A DNA stretch of 64,000 nucleotides from Arenimonas composti TR7-09 = DSM 18010 (GTDB lineage: Bacteria > Pseudomonadota > Gammaproteobacteria > Xanthomonadales > Xanthomonadaceae): assembly GCF_000426365.1 (NCBI RefSeq), contig NZ_AUFF01000001.1:558001-622000 (forward strand). Reading direction: 5' to 3'. Positions 49,562 through 59,092 of this stretch are shown here, piece by piece. The first letter of the stretch is position 1, and the number at the start of each line of letters is the position of its first letter. The translations under genes were made by a program, and so were the position numbers. The notes under the pieces are model-generated. The model was not told where the DNA came from and made no database searches. It was given only the letters and a program-made list of their open reading frames with translations.

Positions 49562-50492
49562 CCGTCTCCCGGATCCGCAGCGCGGCCCGCTGGCCGCGGT
49601 TCCGGCGCGCCGCGCCTTGCGGGCTCCGCTTCTGCGCTTGGCGGCGCTGCTGGCCGCGGCGGCGCTGCTCGCCGGCTGCGCCTCGCTGGTCGGCCGCGCC
49701 GGTGATCGCCTCGCCGGCCGGCTCGGCACCGTGATCCTCGCCAGCGACGACCCGGCGACCGTGCGCGACGCGTTGCCGGCCTACCTGCTGCTGCTCGACG
49801 CGATGCTGATCGAAGGCGACGGCGACGATGCCGGCCGCAGCGGCCTGCTGTTCGCCGCCGCCGAACTCAACGGCGCCTATGCCGGCAACTTCACCGGCGA
49901 CGACCGCGAACGCGCCCGCCGGCTCGCCGGCAAGGCCTTCGCCTACGCCCGCCGCGGCGTCTGCACGACGGCGGCGACGCTGTGCGCACGCATCGACGGC
50001 GACGTCGACGGTTTCGCGCAGGCGGTCGCCGACGCGCCGCCCGCGCAGGCGCCGGCGATGTACGCGCTGGCCGCCGCCTGGGCCGGCCAGCTGCAGGCCA
50101 ACAGCGACGACTGGGGCGCGATCGCCGACCTGCCGAAGGTGCAGGCCCTGCTCGAGCGGGTCGTCGCGATCGACCCGGGCCACGCCCGCGGCATGGCCCG
50201 CGTCTACCTCGGCGTGCTCGATTCGCTGCGCCCGGAAGCCGTCGGTGGCCGCCCGGAGCGCGGCCGGGCGCATTTCGAGGCGGCGATCGCCCAGAGCGGC
50301 GGCCGCAACCTGTACGCGAGCACGCTGTTCGCGGAGTACTACGCCCGCCTGGTGTTCGACCGCGAGCTGCACGATCGCCTGCTGCGCGAGGTGCTGGCCG
50401 CCGACCCGCATGCCGACGGCTACACGCTGACCAATGTGCTCGCGCAGCAGCGGGCGCGTACGCTGCTCGCCAGTGGCGACGACTATTTCTGA
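49539..50492 (+). CDS. TatT-like TRAP-transporter-associated lipoprotein
   Basis: A 317-residue lipoprotein with a lipobox LAGC (Cys about 47). The mature protein is helical with TPR-like repeats and blocks such as [43 protein letters not shown] and [20 protein letters not shown], which fit the TatT component that pairs with TatP in TRAP systems. GGAGG before the ATG supports this start, although the n-region is then 27 residues too long; a TTG at 49617 would give a compact signal peptide. Followed immediately by the binding protein and membrane subunits. Confidence 0.8.
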   Translation: MRAPTRADRLPDPQRGPLAAVPARRALRAPLLRLAALLAAAALLAGCASLVGRAGDRLAGRLGTVILASDDPATVRDALPAYLLLLDAMLIEGDGDDAGRSGLLFAAAELNGAYAGNFTGDDRERARRLAGKAFAYARRGVCTTAATLCARIDGDVDGFAQAVADAPPAQAPAMYALAAAWAGQLQANSDDWGAIADLPKVQALLERVVAIDPGHARGMARVYLGVLDSLRPEAVGGRPERGRAHFEAAIAQSGGRNLYASTLFAEYYARLVFDRELHDRLLREVLAADPHADGYTLTNVLAQQRARTLLASGDDYF

Positions 50493-50502
50493 GGATCCTG
50501 CG

Positions 50503-51507
50503 ATGCGCCTGCCGAGCCGATGCCTCGCCCTGTTGCTGCTGCTGGCCGCGGCCATGCCCGCCTGGGCGCAGACGCAGATCAAGATCGCCACGCTCGCGCC
50601 CGACGGCTCGTCGTGGATGCGCGAACTGCGCGTTGCCGCCGCCGAGGTCGAGGCCGGCACCGGCGGCCGCGTGCAGGTGAAGTTCTATCCCGGCGGGGTG
50701 ATGGGCACCGACGCCGTCGTACTGCGCAAGATGCGCCTGGGCCAGTTGCAGGGTGGGGTGCTGACCGGCAGCGAGCTGTCGCTGGTGTATCCGGACGCGC
50801 CGGCCTACAGCCTGCCGTTCCTCTTCTCCGGCTGGGACGAGGTCGCGCGCGTGCGCGAATCCGTCGATCCGCTGCTGGCCGCGGGTTTCGAGGAGCGCGG
50901 CATCCACATGCTCGGCGCCACCGGCGTCGGTTTCGCCTACTTCCTGGGCACGAAGCCGATGGCCGACGCCGCCGCCTGGCGCGGCCTGAAGCTGTGGATC
51001 CCGACCAACGACGAAATCGCCCGGCGGGTGTTCGAGATCGCCGGCGTCGGCACCATTCCGCTGCCGATCGGCGACGTGTTCACCAGCCTGCAGACCGGGA
51101 TGATCGACACCGTCGCGAACACCCCCGCCGGCACCGTCGCCCTGCAGTGGCACGGCAAGGTGCGGCACATGGTCGACCTGCCGCTGACTTATGTCGTCGC
51201 CTACCTGGTGCTCGACCAGCGCGCCTGGGAGCGGCTCTCCGCCGGGGACCAGGCGGTGTTGGCGCGCGCCTTCGCCGCGGCCGCCGCGCGCATGGACGCC
51301 AACGCCCGCCGCGACGACGAGGCCGCACTGGCGGCGATGCAGCGCCAGGGCCTGCAGGTGAGTCCGCCGGATCCGGCCGAGGCCGCACGCTGGCGCCGCT
51401 TCGGCGAGCAGGTGCAGCGCGACATGGAAGCCGACGGTTCCCTGTCGCCGGCGATCCTGGCGGCGATCCGCGCCGCCCGCGGCACGCCGGCGCCCGCGGC
51501 GAACTGA
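50503..51507 (+). CDS. TRAP transporter periplasmic solute-binding protein (DctP family)
   Basis: A 334-residue DctP-type binding protein with a 22-residue signal peptide ending AWA. QIKIATLAPDGSSWMREL and VKFYPGGVMGTD form the first ligand-binding lobe. The TRAP signature GFAYFLGTKPMAD and KLWIPTNDEI follows, with VFTSLQTGMIDTVANTP in the second lobe; the arginine that commonly binds carboxylates is expected around KLW. The ligand is unknown, but the TatT partner points to a non-sialic, possibly hydrophobic solute. It sits ten bases after the TatT-like gene. Confidence 0.87.
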   Translation: MRLPSRCLALLLLLAAAMPAWAQTQIKIATLAPDGSSWMRELRVAAAEVEAGTGGRVQVKFYPGGVMGTDAVVLRKMRLGQLQGGVLTGSELSLVYPDAPAYSLPFLFSGWDEVARVRESVDPLLAAGFEERGIHMLGATGVGFAYFLGTKPMADAAAWRGLKLWIPTNDEIARRVFEIAGVGTIPLPIGDVFTSLQTGMIDTVANTPAGTVALQWHGKVRHMVDLPLTYVVAYLVLDQRAWERLSAGDQAVLARAFAAAAARMDANARRDDEAALAAMQRQGLQVSPPDPAEAARWRRFGEQVQRDMEADGSLSPAILAAIRAARGTPAPAAN

Positions 51508-52013
51508 TGCGACGGCGCTGGCTGCAGGGCCTGCACCGCGCCGAGGACGCGCTGCTCGCGGGCCTGCTGGCGGCGTTGCTGCTGCTCGCGGTGGCGCAGA
51601 TCGGCCTGCGCGTGTTGTTCGACGCCGGCCTCGACTGGGCCGAGCCGGTCAGCCGCACCGGTGTGCTCTGGCTGGCCCTGTTCGGCGCGCTCGGCGCGAC
51701 CCGTGAACGCCGGCAGATCGCGGTCGACGCGCTGCCGCGGCTGCTCGCCGCCGGCCCGCGCCGGCTGCTCTGGGTGGTCGCGCAGGCCGTGGCCGCGGCG
51801 GTGTCGGCGGCGTTGGCCTGGTTCGGGCTCGGGATGGTGCTGCTGGAGCGCGAGGCGCCGGTGCCCTTCGTCGCCGGCATCCCGAGCTGGGTGCCGATGC
51901 TGGCGGTGCCGGCGGGATTCGCGCTGATGGCGCTGCGCTTCGCGATCGCGGCGACGCTGCCGCCGCCCGAGCCCGACGTGGCCTCCGCAAGCGGCGCGGA
52001 GGCGGGCCGATGA
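51507..52013 (+). CDS. TRAP transporter small permease (DctQ)
   Basis: A 168-residue small membrane subunit with four helices (about 15-37, 52-68, 85-108 and 125-148). ALLAGLLAALLLLAVAQIGLR and LDWAEPVSRTGVLWLALFGALGATRERRQIAVDALP follow the DctQ plan, the latter with the Glu and Trp at the end of helix 1. ATG overlaps the last base of the binding-protein stop, and its own TGA overlaps the DctM start. It forms the membrane complex with DctM and links to the DctP-type binding protein. Confidence 0.85.
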   Translation: MRRRWLQGLHRAEDALLAGLLAALLLLAVAQIGLRVLFDAGLDWAEPVSRTGVLWLALFGALGATRERRQIAVDALPRLLAAGPRRLLWVVAQAVAAAVSAALAWFGLGMVLLEREAPVPFVAGIPSWVPMLAVPAGFALMALRFAIAATLPPPEPDVASASGAEAGR

Positions 52014-53308
52014 ACGATGGCCTGATCCTCGGCCTCGTGCTGATCCTGCTGCTGGCGGCCTGTGGGCTGCCCTTGTTCGCGGTGCTGGCGGCGGTGGCGA
52101 TCCTCGGATTCCATCTGGCCGGCTACGACCTGATCGTGGTCGCGGTCGAGTTCTACCGGCTCGCGGACATGCCGGGCCTGGTCGCGATCCCGCTGTTCAC
52201 CCTGGCCGGCTACGTGCTCGGCGAAAGCGGGGCGCCGCGGCGGCTGGTTCGCCTGTCCGAAGCGCTGCTCGGCTGGTTGCCGGGCGGGCTGGCGATCGTC
52301 GCGCTGGTGGCCTGCGCCTTCTTCACCGCCTTCACCGGCGCTTCCGGCATGACGATCGTGGCGATCGGCGCGCTGCTCTATCCGGCGCTGCGCGAGGCCG
52401 GCTACCCGCAGAATTACAGCCTCGGCCTGGTCACCTCCTCGGGCAGCCTCGGCCTGCTGTTCGCGCCGTCGCTGCCGCTGATCCTCTACGGCTTCGTCGC
52501 CGGCCAGCTGCAGACCGAGCAACCGGTGACGATCGAGGCGCTGTTCCTGGCCGGCATCGTGCCCGGCCTGCTGATGGTCGCGGTCCTGTCCGGGCATGCG
52601 ATGTGGGTCGGGCGGCGGCTGCCGCGGCCGGTGCGCAAGACCGGGAAGGGGGACCTGCGGGCCGCCTTGCGCGACGCCGGCTGGGAGCTGCCGCTGCCGG
52701 TGCTGGTGCTGGGAGGCATCTATTCCGGACTGTTCACCGCCAGCGAGACGGCGGCTGTGACGGCACTTTATGTTCTCGTCGTAACCGTCGGAATAAAAAA
52801 AGAAATCACCCTCGGCAAGCTGCCCGCCGTGATAGCGGAAGCCGGACGCATGGTCGGCGCGGTGCTGCTGATCCTCGGCCTCGCGATGGCGATGTCGAAC
52901 TGGCTCGTGGACCAGGAGGTGCCGGCGCGCCTGTTCGAACTGAGCCGCGGATGGATCCACTCGCCGCTGGCCTTCCTGCTGGCGCTCAACGTGCTGCTGC
53001 TGTTCGCCGGCATGCTGATGGACATCTTCTCGGCGATCGTGATCCTGACCCCGCTGCTGCTGCCTGTCGCGGTCGGCTACGGCGTGCACCCGGTGCATTT
53101 CGGCATCGTGATGCTGGCCAACCTGCAGATCGGCTATTTCACTCCGCCGGTGGGCATGGACCTGTTCATCGCCTCCTACCGCTTCGGCATCGGTCTGCCG
53201 ACCCTCGTGCGTGCCTGCCTGCCGTTCTTCCTGCTGGTGGGACTGTGCGTGCTGCTGATCACCTGGTGGCCGGCGCTTTCTCTCGGGGTCGGATCCCTCC
53301 CGGGCTGA
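52010..53308 (+). CDS. TRAP transporter large permease (DctM)
   Basis: A 432-residue ion-coupled permease with about twelve helices, the DctM family length. Typical parts are PLFTLAGYVLGESGAPRRLVRLSEALLGWLPGGLAI and FFTAFTGASGMTIVAIGALLYPALREAGY, whose first loop corresponds to the SGSxxA-type sodium site. VTSSGSLGLLFAPSLPLILYG and the C-terminal NLQIGYFTPPVGMDLFIASYRF follow. A basic loop KKEITLGKLP around 263 has AT-richer codons than its surroundings. The REP-like repeats follow. Confidence 0.9.
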   Translation: MNDGLILGLVLILLLAACGLPLFAVLAAVAILGFHLAGYDLIVVAVEFYRLADMPGLVAIPLFTLAGYVLGESGAPRRLVRLSEALLGWLPGGLAIVALVACAFFTAFTGASGMTIVAIGALLYPALREAGYPQNYSLGLVTSSGSLGLLFAPSLPLILYGFVAGQLQTEQPVTIEALFLAGIVPGLLMVAVLSGHAMWVGRRLPRPVRKTGKGDLRAALRDAGWELPLPVLVLGGIYSGLFTASETAAVTALYVLVVTVGIKKEITLGKLPAVIAEAGRMVGAVLLILGLAMAMSNWLVDQEVPARLFELSRGWIHSPLAFLLALNVLLLFAGMLMDIFSAIVILTPLLLPVAVGYGVHPVHFGIVMLANLQIGYFTPPVGMDLFIASYRFGIGLPTLVRACLPFFLLVGLCVLLITWWPALSLGVGSLPG

Positions 53309-53334
53309 GCACGAAGTCGAATCGCGAGCCGGAG

Positions 53335-53450
53335 AGGGCTCCGACCCCGGTTGTATACGCTGGGTCGGGAACAACCGGGGTCAGAGCCCTTTTCCCGCCG
53401 ACTCGCATTCCGATCGGAAAGTTCGCAAGGGGAAAAGGGCTCCGACCCCT
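53335..53450. repeat. REP/BIME-like inverted repeats between dctM and guaB
   Basis: Three copies of a roughly 16-20 bp motif occur in alternating orientation. AGGGCTCCGACCCCGGTTGT at 53335-53354 and its near-perfect inverse at 53371-53390 (one mismatch) form one palindrome. GGGGAAAAGGGCTCCGACCC at 53430-53449 pairs with the GAGCCCTTTTCCC side of the second copy. Such GGGTC(A/G)GAGCCC elements recall REP sequences of Xanthomonadales that are moved by RAYT transposases, though none is encoded here. Confidence 0.75.
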
Positions 53451-53451
53451 T

Positions 53452-54944
<1,493 letters not shown>

Positions 54945-54951
54945 AGCCGGC

Positions 54952-55072
54952 GCGAAGAAATGATCGAGCGGCGAAGAAATGATCGAGAAGCGCAGAAATG
55001 AGAAATGAAGGCACGACTCGATTTCGACTCTTTCCGATGACGACTGGCCGCCTTCTTCGTTTTTCATTTCTC
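54952..55072. repeat. Direct and inverted repeats in the guaB-guaA spacer
   Basis: A 17-nt unit (GCGAAGAAATGATCGAG) occurs twice at 54952-54968 and 54971-54987, with a degenerate third copy to 55008. An inverted relative (CTTCTTCGTTTTTCATTTCT) lies at about 55051-55070. The AT content is clearly higher than in the neighbouring genes. It could form a long imperfect stem in the intergenic RNA. Confidence 0.6.
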
Positions 55073-55086
55073 CAACCTCATTTCCC

Positions 55087-56658
55087 ATGACCGCCGACAT
55101 CCATTCCGACAAGATCCTCATCCTCGACTTCGGCGCGCAGTACACGCAGCTGATCGCCCGCCGCATCCGCGAGCTCGGGGTCTATTGCGAGATCTGGGCC
55201 TGGGACCATGACCCGGCCGAGATCGCCGCCTGGGGCGCGAAAGGCATCATCCTGTCCGGCGGGCCCGAGTCGACGACCGAAGCCGGTTCGCCGCGGGCCC
55301 CGCAGCAGGTGTTCGACGCCGGCGTGCCGATCCTCGGCATCTGCTACGGCATGCAGACGATGGCGGCGCAGCTCGGCGGCAGGGTCGAGGGCGGCCACCA
55401 CCGCGAGTTCGGTTACGCCGAGGTCGAGGTGGTCGCGCAGTGCGGCCTGCTCGACGAACTGAAGGATCACGCCGGCAGCCCGCCGCGGCTGGACGTGTGG
55501 ATGAGCCACGGCGACCGCGTCACCGCGCTGCCGGAGGGTTTCCGCGCCACCGCCCGCACCGCCAGCGTGGCGATCGTCGCGATGGCCGACGACGCCCGCC
55601 GCTGGTACGGCGTGCAGTTCCATCCCGAGGTCACGCACACGAAGTCGGGCGAGCAGCTGCTGCGCCGCTTCGCCGTCGACCTCTGCGGCTGCCGCACGCT
55701 GTGGACGCCGGCCAACATCATCGACGACCAGATCGCCCGGGTGCGCGAGCAGGTCGGCGACGACGAGGTGCTGCTGGGCCTGTCCGGCGGCGTCGATTCC
55801 TCGGTGGTCGCGGCGCTGCTGCACCGGGCGATCGGCGAGCGCCTGACCTGTGTGTTCGTCGACACCGGCCTGCTGCGCTGGCAGGAAGGCGACCAGGTGA
55901 TGGCGATGTTCGCCGAGCACATGGGCGTGCGCGTCATCCGCGTCGATGCCGCCGAGCGTTATTTCGCAGCGCTGAAGGGCGTCGACGAGCCGGAGGCCAA
56001 GCGCAAGATCATCGGCCGCCTGTTCGTCGAGATCTTCGAGGAGGAGGCGGCGAAGCTGCGCAACGTGAAGTGGCTGGCGCAGGGCACGATCTATCCGGAC
56101 GTGATCGAGTCGGCAGGCAGCAAGACCGGCAAGGCGCACGTGATCAAGAGTCACCACAACGTCGGCGGCCTGCCGGAGCACATGAAGCTCGGCCTGGTCG
56201 AGCCGCTGCGCGAGCTGTTCAAGGACGAGGTGCGGCGCATCGGCGTCGCCCTCGGCCTGCCGCGCGAGATGGTCTACCGGCACCCGTTCCCGGGCCCGGG
56301 CCTGGGCGTGCGCATCCTCGGCGAAGTGAAGGCCGAATACGCCGAACTGCTGGCGCGGGCCGATGCGATCTTCATCGACGAGCTGCGCCGGTCCGGCTGG
56401 TACGACAGGACCAGCCAGGCCTTCGCGGTCTTCCTGCCGGTGAAGTCGGTCGGCGTCGTCGGCGACGCGCGGGCCTACGAATGGGTGATCGCGCTGCGCG
56501 CGGTCGAGACGGTCGACTTCATGACCGCGCACTGGGCGCATCTTCCGTACGAGCTGCTGGGCACGGTCTCCAACCGCATCATCAACGAACTGCGTGGCGT
56601 CTCCCGCGTCGTCTACGACATCTCCGGCAAGCCGCCGGCGACGATCGAGTGGGAATGA
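55087..56658 (+). CDS. guaA: GMP synthase (glutamine-hydrolysing)
   Basis: A 523-residue amidotransferase converting XMP to GMP. The class I glutaminase domain (1-195) has the triad Cys 86 in GICYGMQ, His 179 and Glu 181 in FHPEVTH. The ATP-pyrophosphatase domain (about 205-395) has the P-loop GLSGGVDSS, and the C-terminal dimerisation domain ends with the family [18 protein letters not shown] and [13 protein letters not shown] are typical. It follows guaB as in many proteobacteria. The start ATG follows a T/C-rich leader without a strong Shine-Dalgarno. Confidence 0.96.
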   Translation: MTADIHSDKILILDFGAQYTQLIARRIRELGVYCEIWAWDHDPAEIAAWGAKGIILSGGPESTTEAGSPRAPQQVFDAGVPILGICYGMQTMAAQLGGRVEGGHHREFGYAEVEVVAQCGLLDELKDHAGSPPRLDVWMSHGDRVTALPEGFRATARTASVAIVAMADDARRWYGVQFHPEVTHTKSGEQLLRRFAVDLCGCRTLWTPANIIDDQIARVREQVGDDEVLLGLSGGVDSSVVAALLHRAIGERLTCVFVDTGLLRWQEGDQVMAMFAEHMGVRVIRVDAAERYFAALKGVDEPEAKRKIIGRLFVEIFEEEAAKLRNVKWLAQGTIYPDVIESAGSKTGKAHVIKSHHNVGGLPEHMKLGLVEPLRELFKDEVRRIGVALGLPREMVYRHPFPGPGLGVRILGEVKAEYAELLARADAIFIDELRRSGWYDRTSQAFAVFLPVKSVGVVGDARAYEWVIALRAVETVDFMTAHWAHLPYELLGTVSNRIINELRGVSRVVYDISGKPPATIEWE

Positions 56659-56664
56659 GATGGC

Positions 56665-57292
<628 letters not shown>

Positions 57293-57296
57293 GGCG

Positions 57297-57989
57297 ATGC
57301 GATCCGGGACACACGGCAGGGCACTGGTGGTGACACTGCTGTCCTTGGCCGGTGCCGCGGGAAGCCACGCGAACGAGGGCGACCCGCCGCGAACGCCGGT
57401 CACCGTCACCGAATCGGTCGAATACGTGCCGCTGCCGGCGCGAACCCTCGAACACGCGGTCGCCCTGATCCAGGGCAGCGAGCCGATGCCCGACGGCCGG
57501 CCCAAGCCCGAGTTCAATACCGAAGGCGCGCTCTCGCTGGGCTACAAGCTGACGCCGCTGGAACGCGGCGGCTGCCGGCTCGAGAACGTCGCGGTCGGCA
57601 TCACGATCACCACCCGCATCCCGCGCTGGGCACCGCCGGAGAATGCCCGCGCCGACGTCCGCGAGCGGTGGGCGAAGGTCGACGAAGGCATGCACGCGCA
57701 CGAACGCGGCCATCGCAACAACCTGGTGACGATGGCGGAGGACCTGCGGGACCGCCTGCTCGCCCTCGCCGCCGAACCGGCGCCCGACTGCGAAAGCCAC
57801 GCCCGCGCGATCCTGCGCGCCCAGCTCGCCGCGCAGACCCGCCATCAGACCCGCGACCAGGCCTACGACCGGCTGACCCGTCACGGCCAGACCCAGACGC
57901 AGCTGCCACCGGCGGAACCGGCGACCCCGCACACCGACCTGCGTCGCCGTGGACGCGATCGCGACGGCGACGGCAAGCCCGACGCGTGA
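57297..57989 (+). CDS. DUF922 secreted zinc-protease-like protein
   Basis: A 230-residue exported protein with a signal peptide (about 1-25, ending GSHA). It has the DUF922 plan: TPVTVTESVEYVPLPARTLEHAVALI first, then GYKLTPLERGGCRLENVAVGITITTRIPRW, and a helix with HERGH (residues 135-139), a HExxH zinc-binding and catalytic signature. Two cysteines at about 93 and 165 may be bonded. The C-terminus ends in DRDGDGKPDA, similar to a calcium-binding thrombospondin type 3 motif. Substrate unknown. A GAGG site supports the start. Confidence 0.78.
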   Translation: MRSGTHGRALVVTLLSLAGAAGSHANEGDPPRTPVTVTESVEYVPLPARTLEHAVALIQGSEPMPDGRPKPEFNTEGALSLGYKLTPLERGGCRLENVAVGITITTRIPRWAPPENARADVRERWAKVDEGMHAHERGHRNNLVTMAEDLRDRLLALAAEPAPDCESHARAILRAQLAAQTRHQTRDQAYDRLTRHGQTQTQLPPAEPATPHTDLRRRGRDRDGDGKPDA

Positions 57990-57995
57990 GCCCGT

Positions 57996-58457
57996 TCAGC
58001 GCTGCCGGCGCTTGAACTCGTTGTCGAGTTCCAGGTCGAAACTGCGCACCGACAGGCTGACCTCGGCGCCCAGGCTCAGGCTGGCGCCCAGCAGGCAGAC
58101 GACGCCGACGATCGCCAGCCCGGTCGGCAGGTAGAACACGCGGAAGCCGGTCAGCGCGTCGATCGCCAGCATCAGGCTGGTGCCGACGAAGGCGCCGAGC
58201 GCGAGGTAGAGCATCAGGCAGGCGCGCAGCACCAGGTGGGCGCGGCGGCGATGGCGGCGGATCTGGTCTTCGACCTCGGACCGCAGCTGCGGGTTCTCCG
58301 GCACCGGCTGGGCGATGATCGAGCGCAGGCGGTCGACGACCCGGGCCAGGCGCGCATTCGCCGACACCAGCAGCGAGCCGGTCGCCGCCATCAGCAGGGC
58401 CGGCGCCAGCAGCGAGGTCAGGATCCGGTAGTGGTCGAGGGCTTCCAGCGGATTCAT
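57996..58457 (-). CDS. DUF2721 family membrane protein
   Basis: A 153-residue protein with three hydrophobic segments (about 12-32, 75-98 and 108-133). [30 protein letters not shown] at the start, with the [17 protein letters not shown] basic loop, matches DUF2721, a family of small inner-membrane proteins of unknown function. The C-terminal tail is charged ([13 protein letters not shown]). It is convergent with the DUF922 gene (six bases between stops) and divergent from orn. Confidence 0.75.
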   Translation of the reverse strand: MNPLEALDHYRILTSLLAPALLMAATGSLLVSANARLARVVDRLRSIIAQPVPENPQLRSEVEDQIRRHRRRAHLVLRACLMLYLALGAFVGTSLMLAIDALTGFRVFYLPTGLAIVGVVCLLGASLSLGAEVSLSVRSFDLELDNEFKRRQR

Positions 58458-58496
58458 GCGGGGGACGGGCGGCGGGGTGGGGCGCGGGCGCTGAAG

Positions 58497-58502
58497 TATG
58501 AT
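58497..58502 (+). promoter_or_regulatory. -10 element of orn
   Basis: TATGAT lies 30 nt before the orn ATG in the 75-nt gap to the divergent DUF2721 gene. No clear -35 is seen in the G-rich run upstream. Confidence 0.42.
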
Positions 58503-58532
58503 GCCGCCACCTTCCCGCGAACAGCCGCGCGC

Positions 58533-59087
58533 ATGGCCGCCAACGAGCAGAACCTGATCTGGATCGACCTCGAGATGACCGGCCTCGATCCGGACGTCGA
58601 CTCGGTCCTGGAGATCGCCACGCTGGTCACCGACAGCCAGCTGAACATCCTGGCCGAGGGTCCGGAGCTGGCGATCCGCCACCCGCTGGCACGGCTCGAA
58701 GCGATGGACGACTGGAACCGCCGCACGCACAGCCATTCCGGCCTGTGGGAACGGGTGCTCGCCAGCACGGTCGACATGGCCGCCGCCGAGGAACAGACGC
58801 TGGCCTTCCTGCGCGAATGGGTGCCGGCCGGCAAGTCGCCGATCTGCGGCAACTCGATCTGCCAGGACCGCCGCTTCCTGGTGCGGCACATGCCGCGGCT
58901 CGAGCAGTTCTTCCACTACCGCAACCTCGACGTGTCGACGCTGAAGGAACTGGCGCGGCGCTGGGCGCCGTCGGTGCTCGCGGGCGTGAACAAGGTCGGC
59001 GCGCATACCGCGCTGTCCGACATCCGCGAGTCGGTCAAGGAGCTGGCCTACTACCGCCGGCACATGGGCGGGCTGTCCGGGCTGTGA
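58533..59087 (+). CDS. orn: Oligoribonuclease
   Basis: A 184-residue DEDDh 3'-5' exoribonuclease that degrades dinucleotides such as pGpG, the product of c-di-GMP breakdown. All five catalytic residues are present: Asp 12 and Glu 14 in [11 protein letters not shown], Asp 112 in [10 protein letters not shown], and His 158 and Asp 163 in [12 protein letters not shown]. The length is standard. The gene is followed by a GGDEF diguanylate cyclase-type sensor, which is a fitting but possibly accidental neighbour. Confidence 0.96.
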   Translation: MAANEQNLIWIDLEMTGLDPDVDSVLEIATLVTDSQLNILAEGPELAIRHPLARLEAMDDWNRRTHSHSGLWERVLASTVDMAAAEEQTLAFLREWVPAGKSPICGNSICQDRRFLVRHMPRLEQFFHYRNLDVSTLKELARRWAPSVLAGVNKVGAHTALSDIRESVKELAYYRRHMGGLSGL

Positions 59088-59092
59088 CGACG

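Noticed and set aside
52765-52830. A short AT-richer patch inside dctM suggesting foreign DNA
   Set aside because: The reading frame and membrane pattern are uninterrupted, and the patch encodes one basic loop. It is too short to support transfer.
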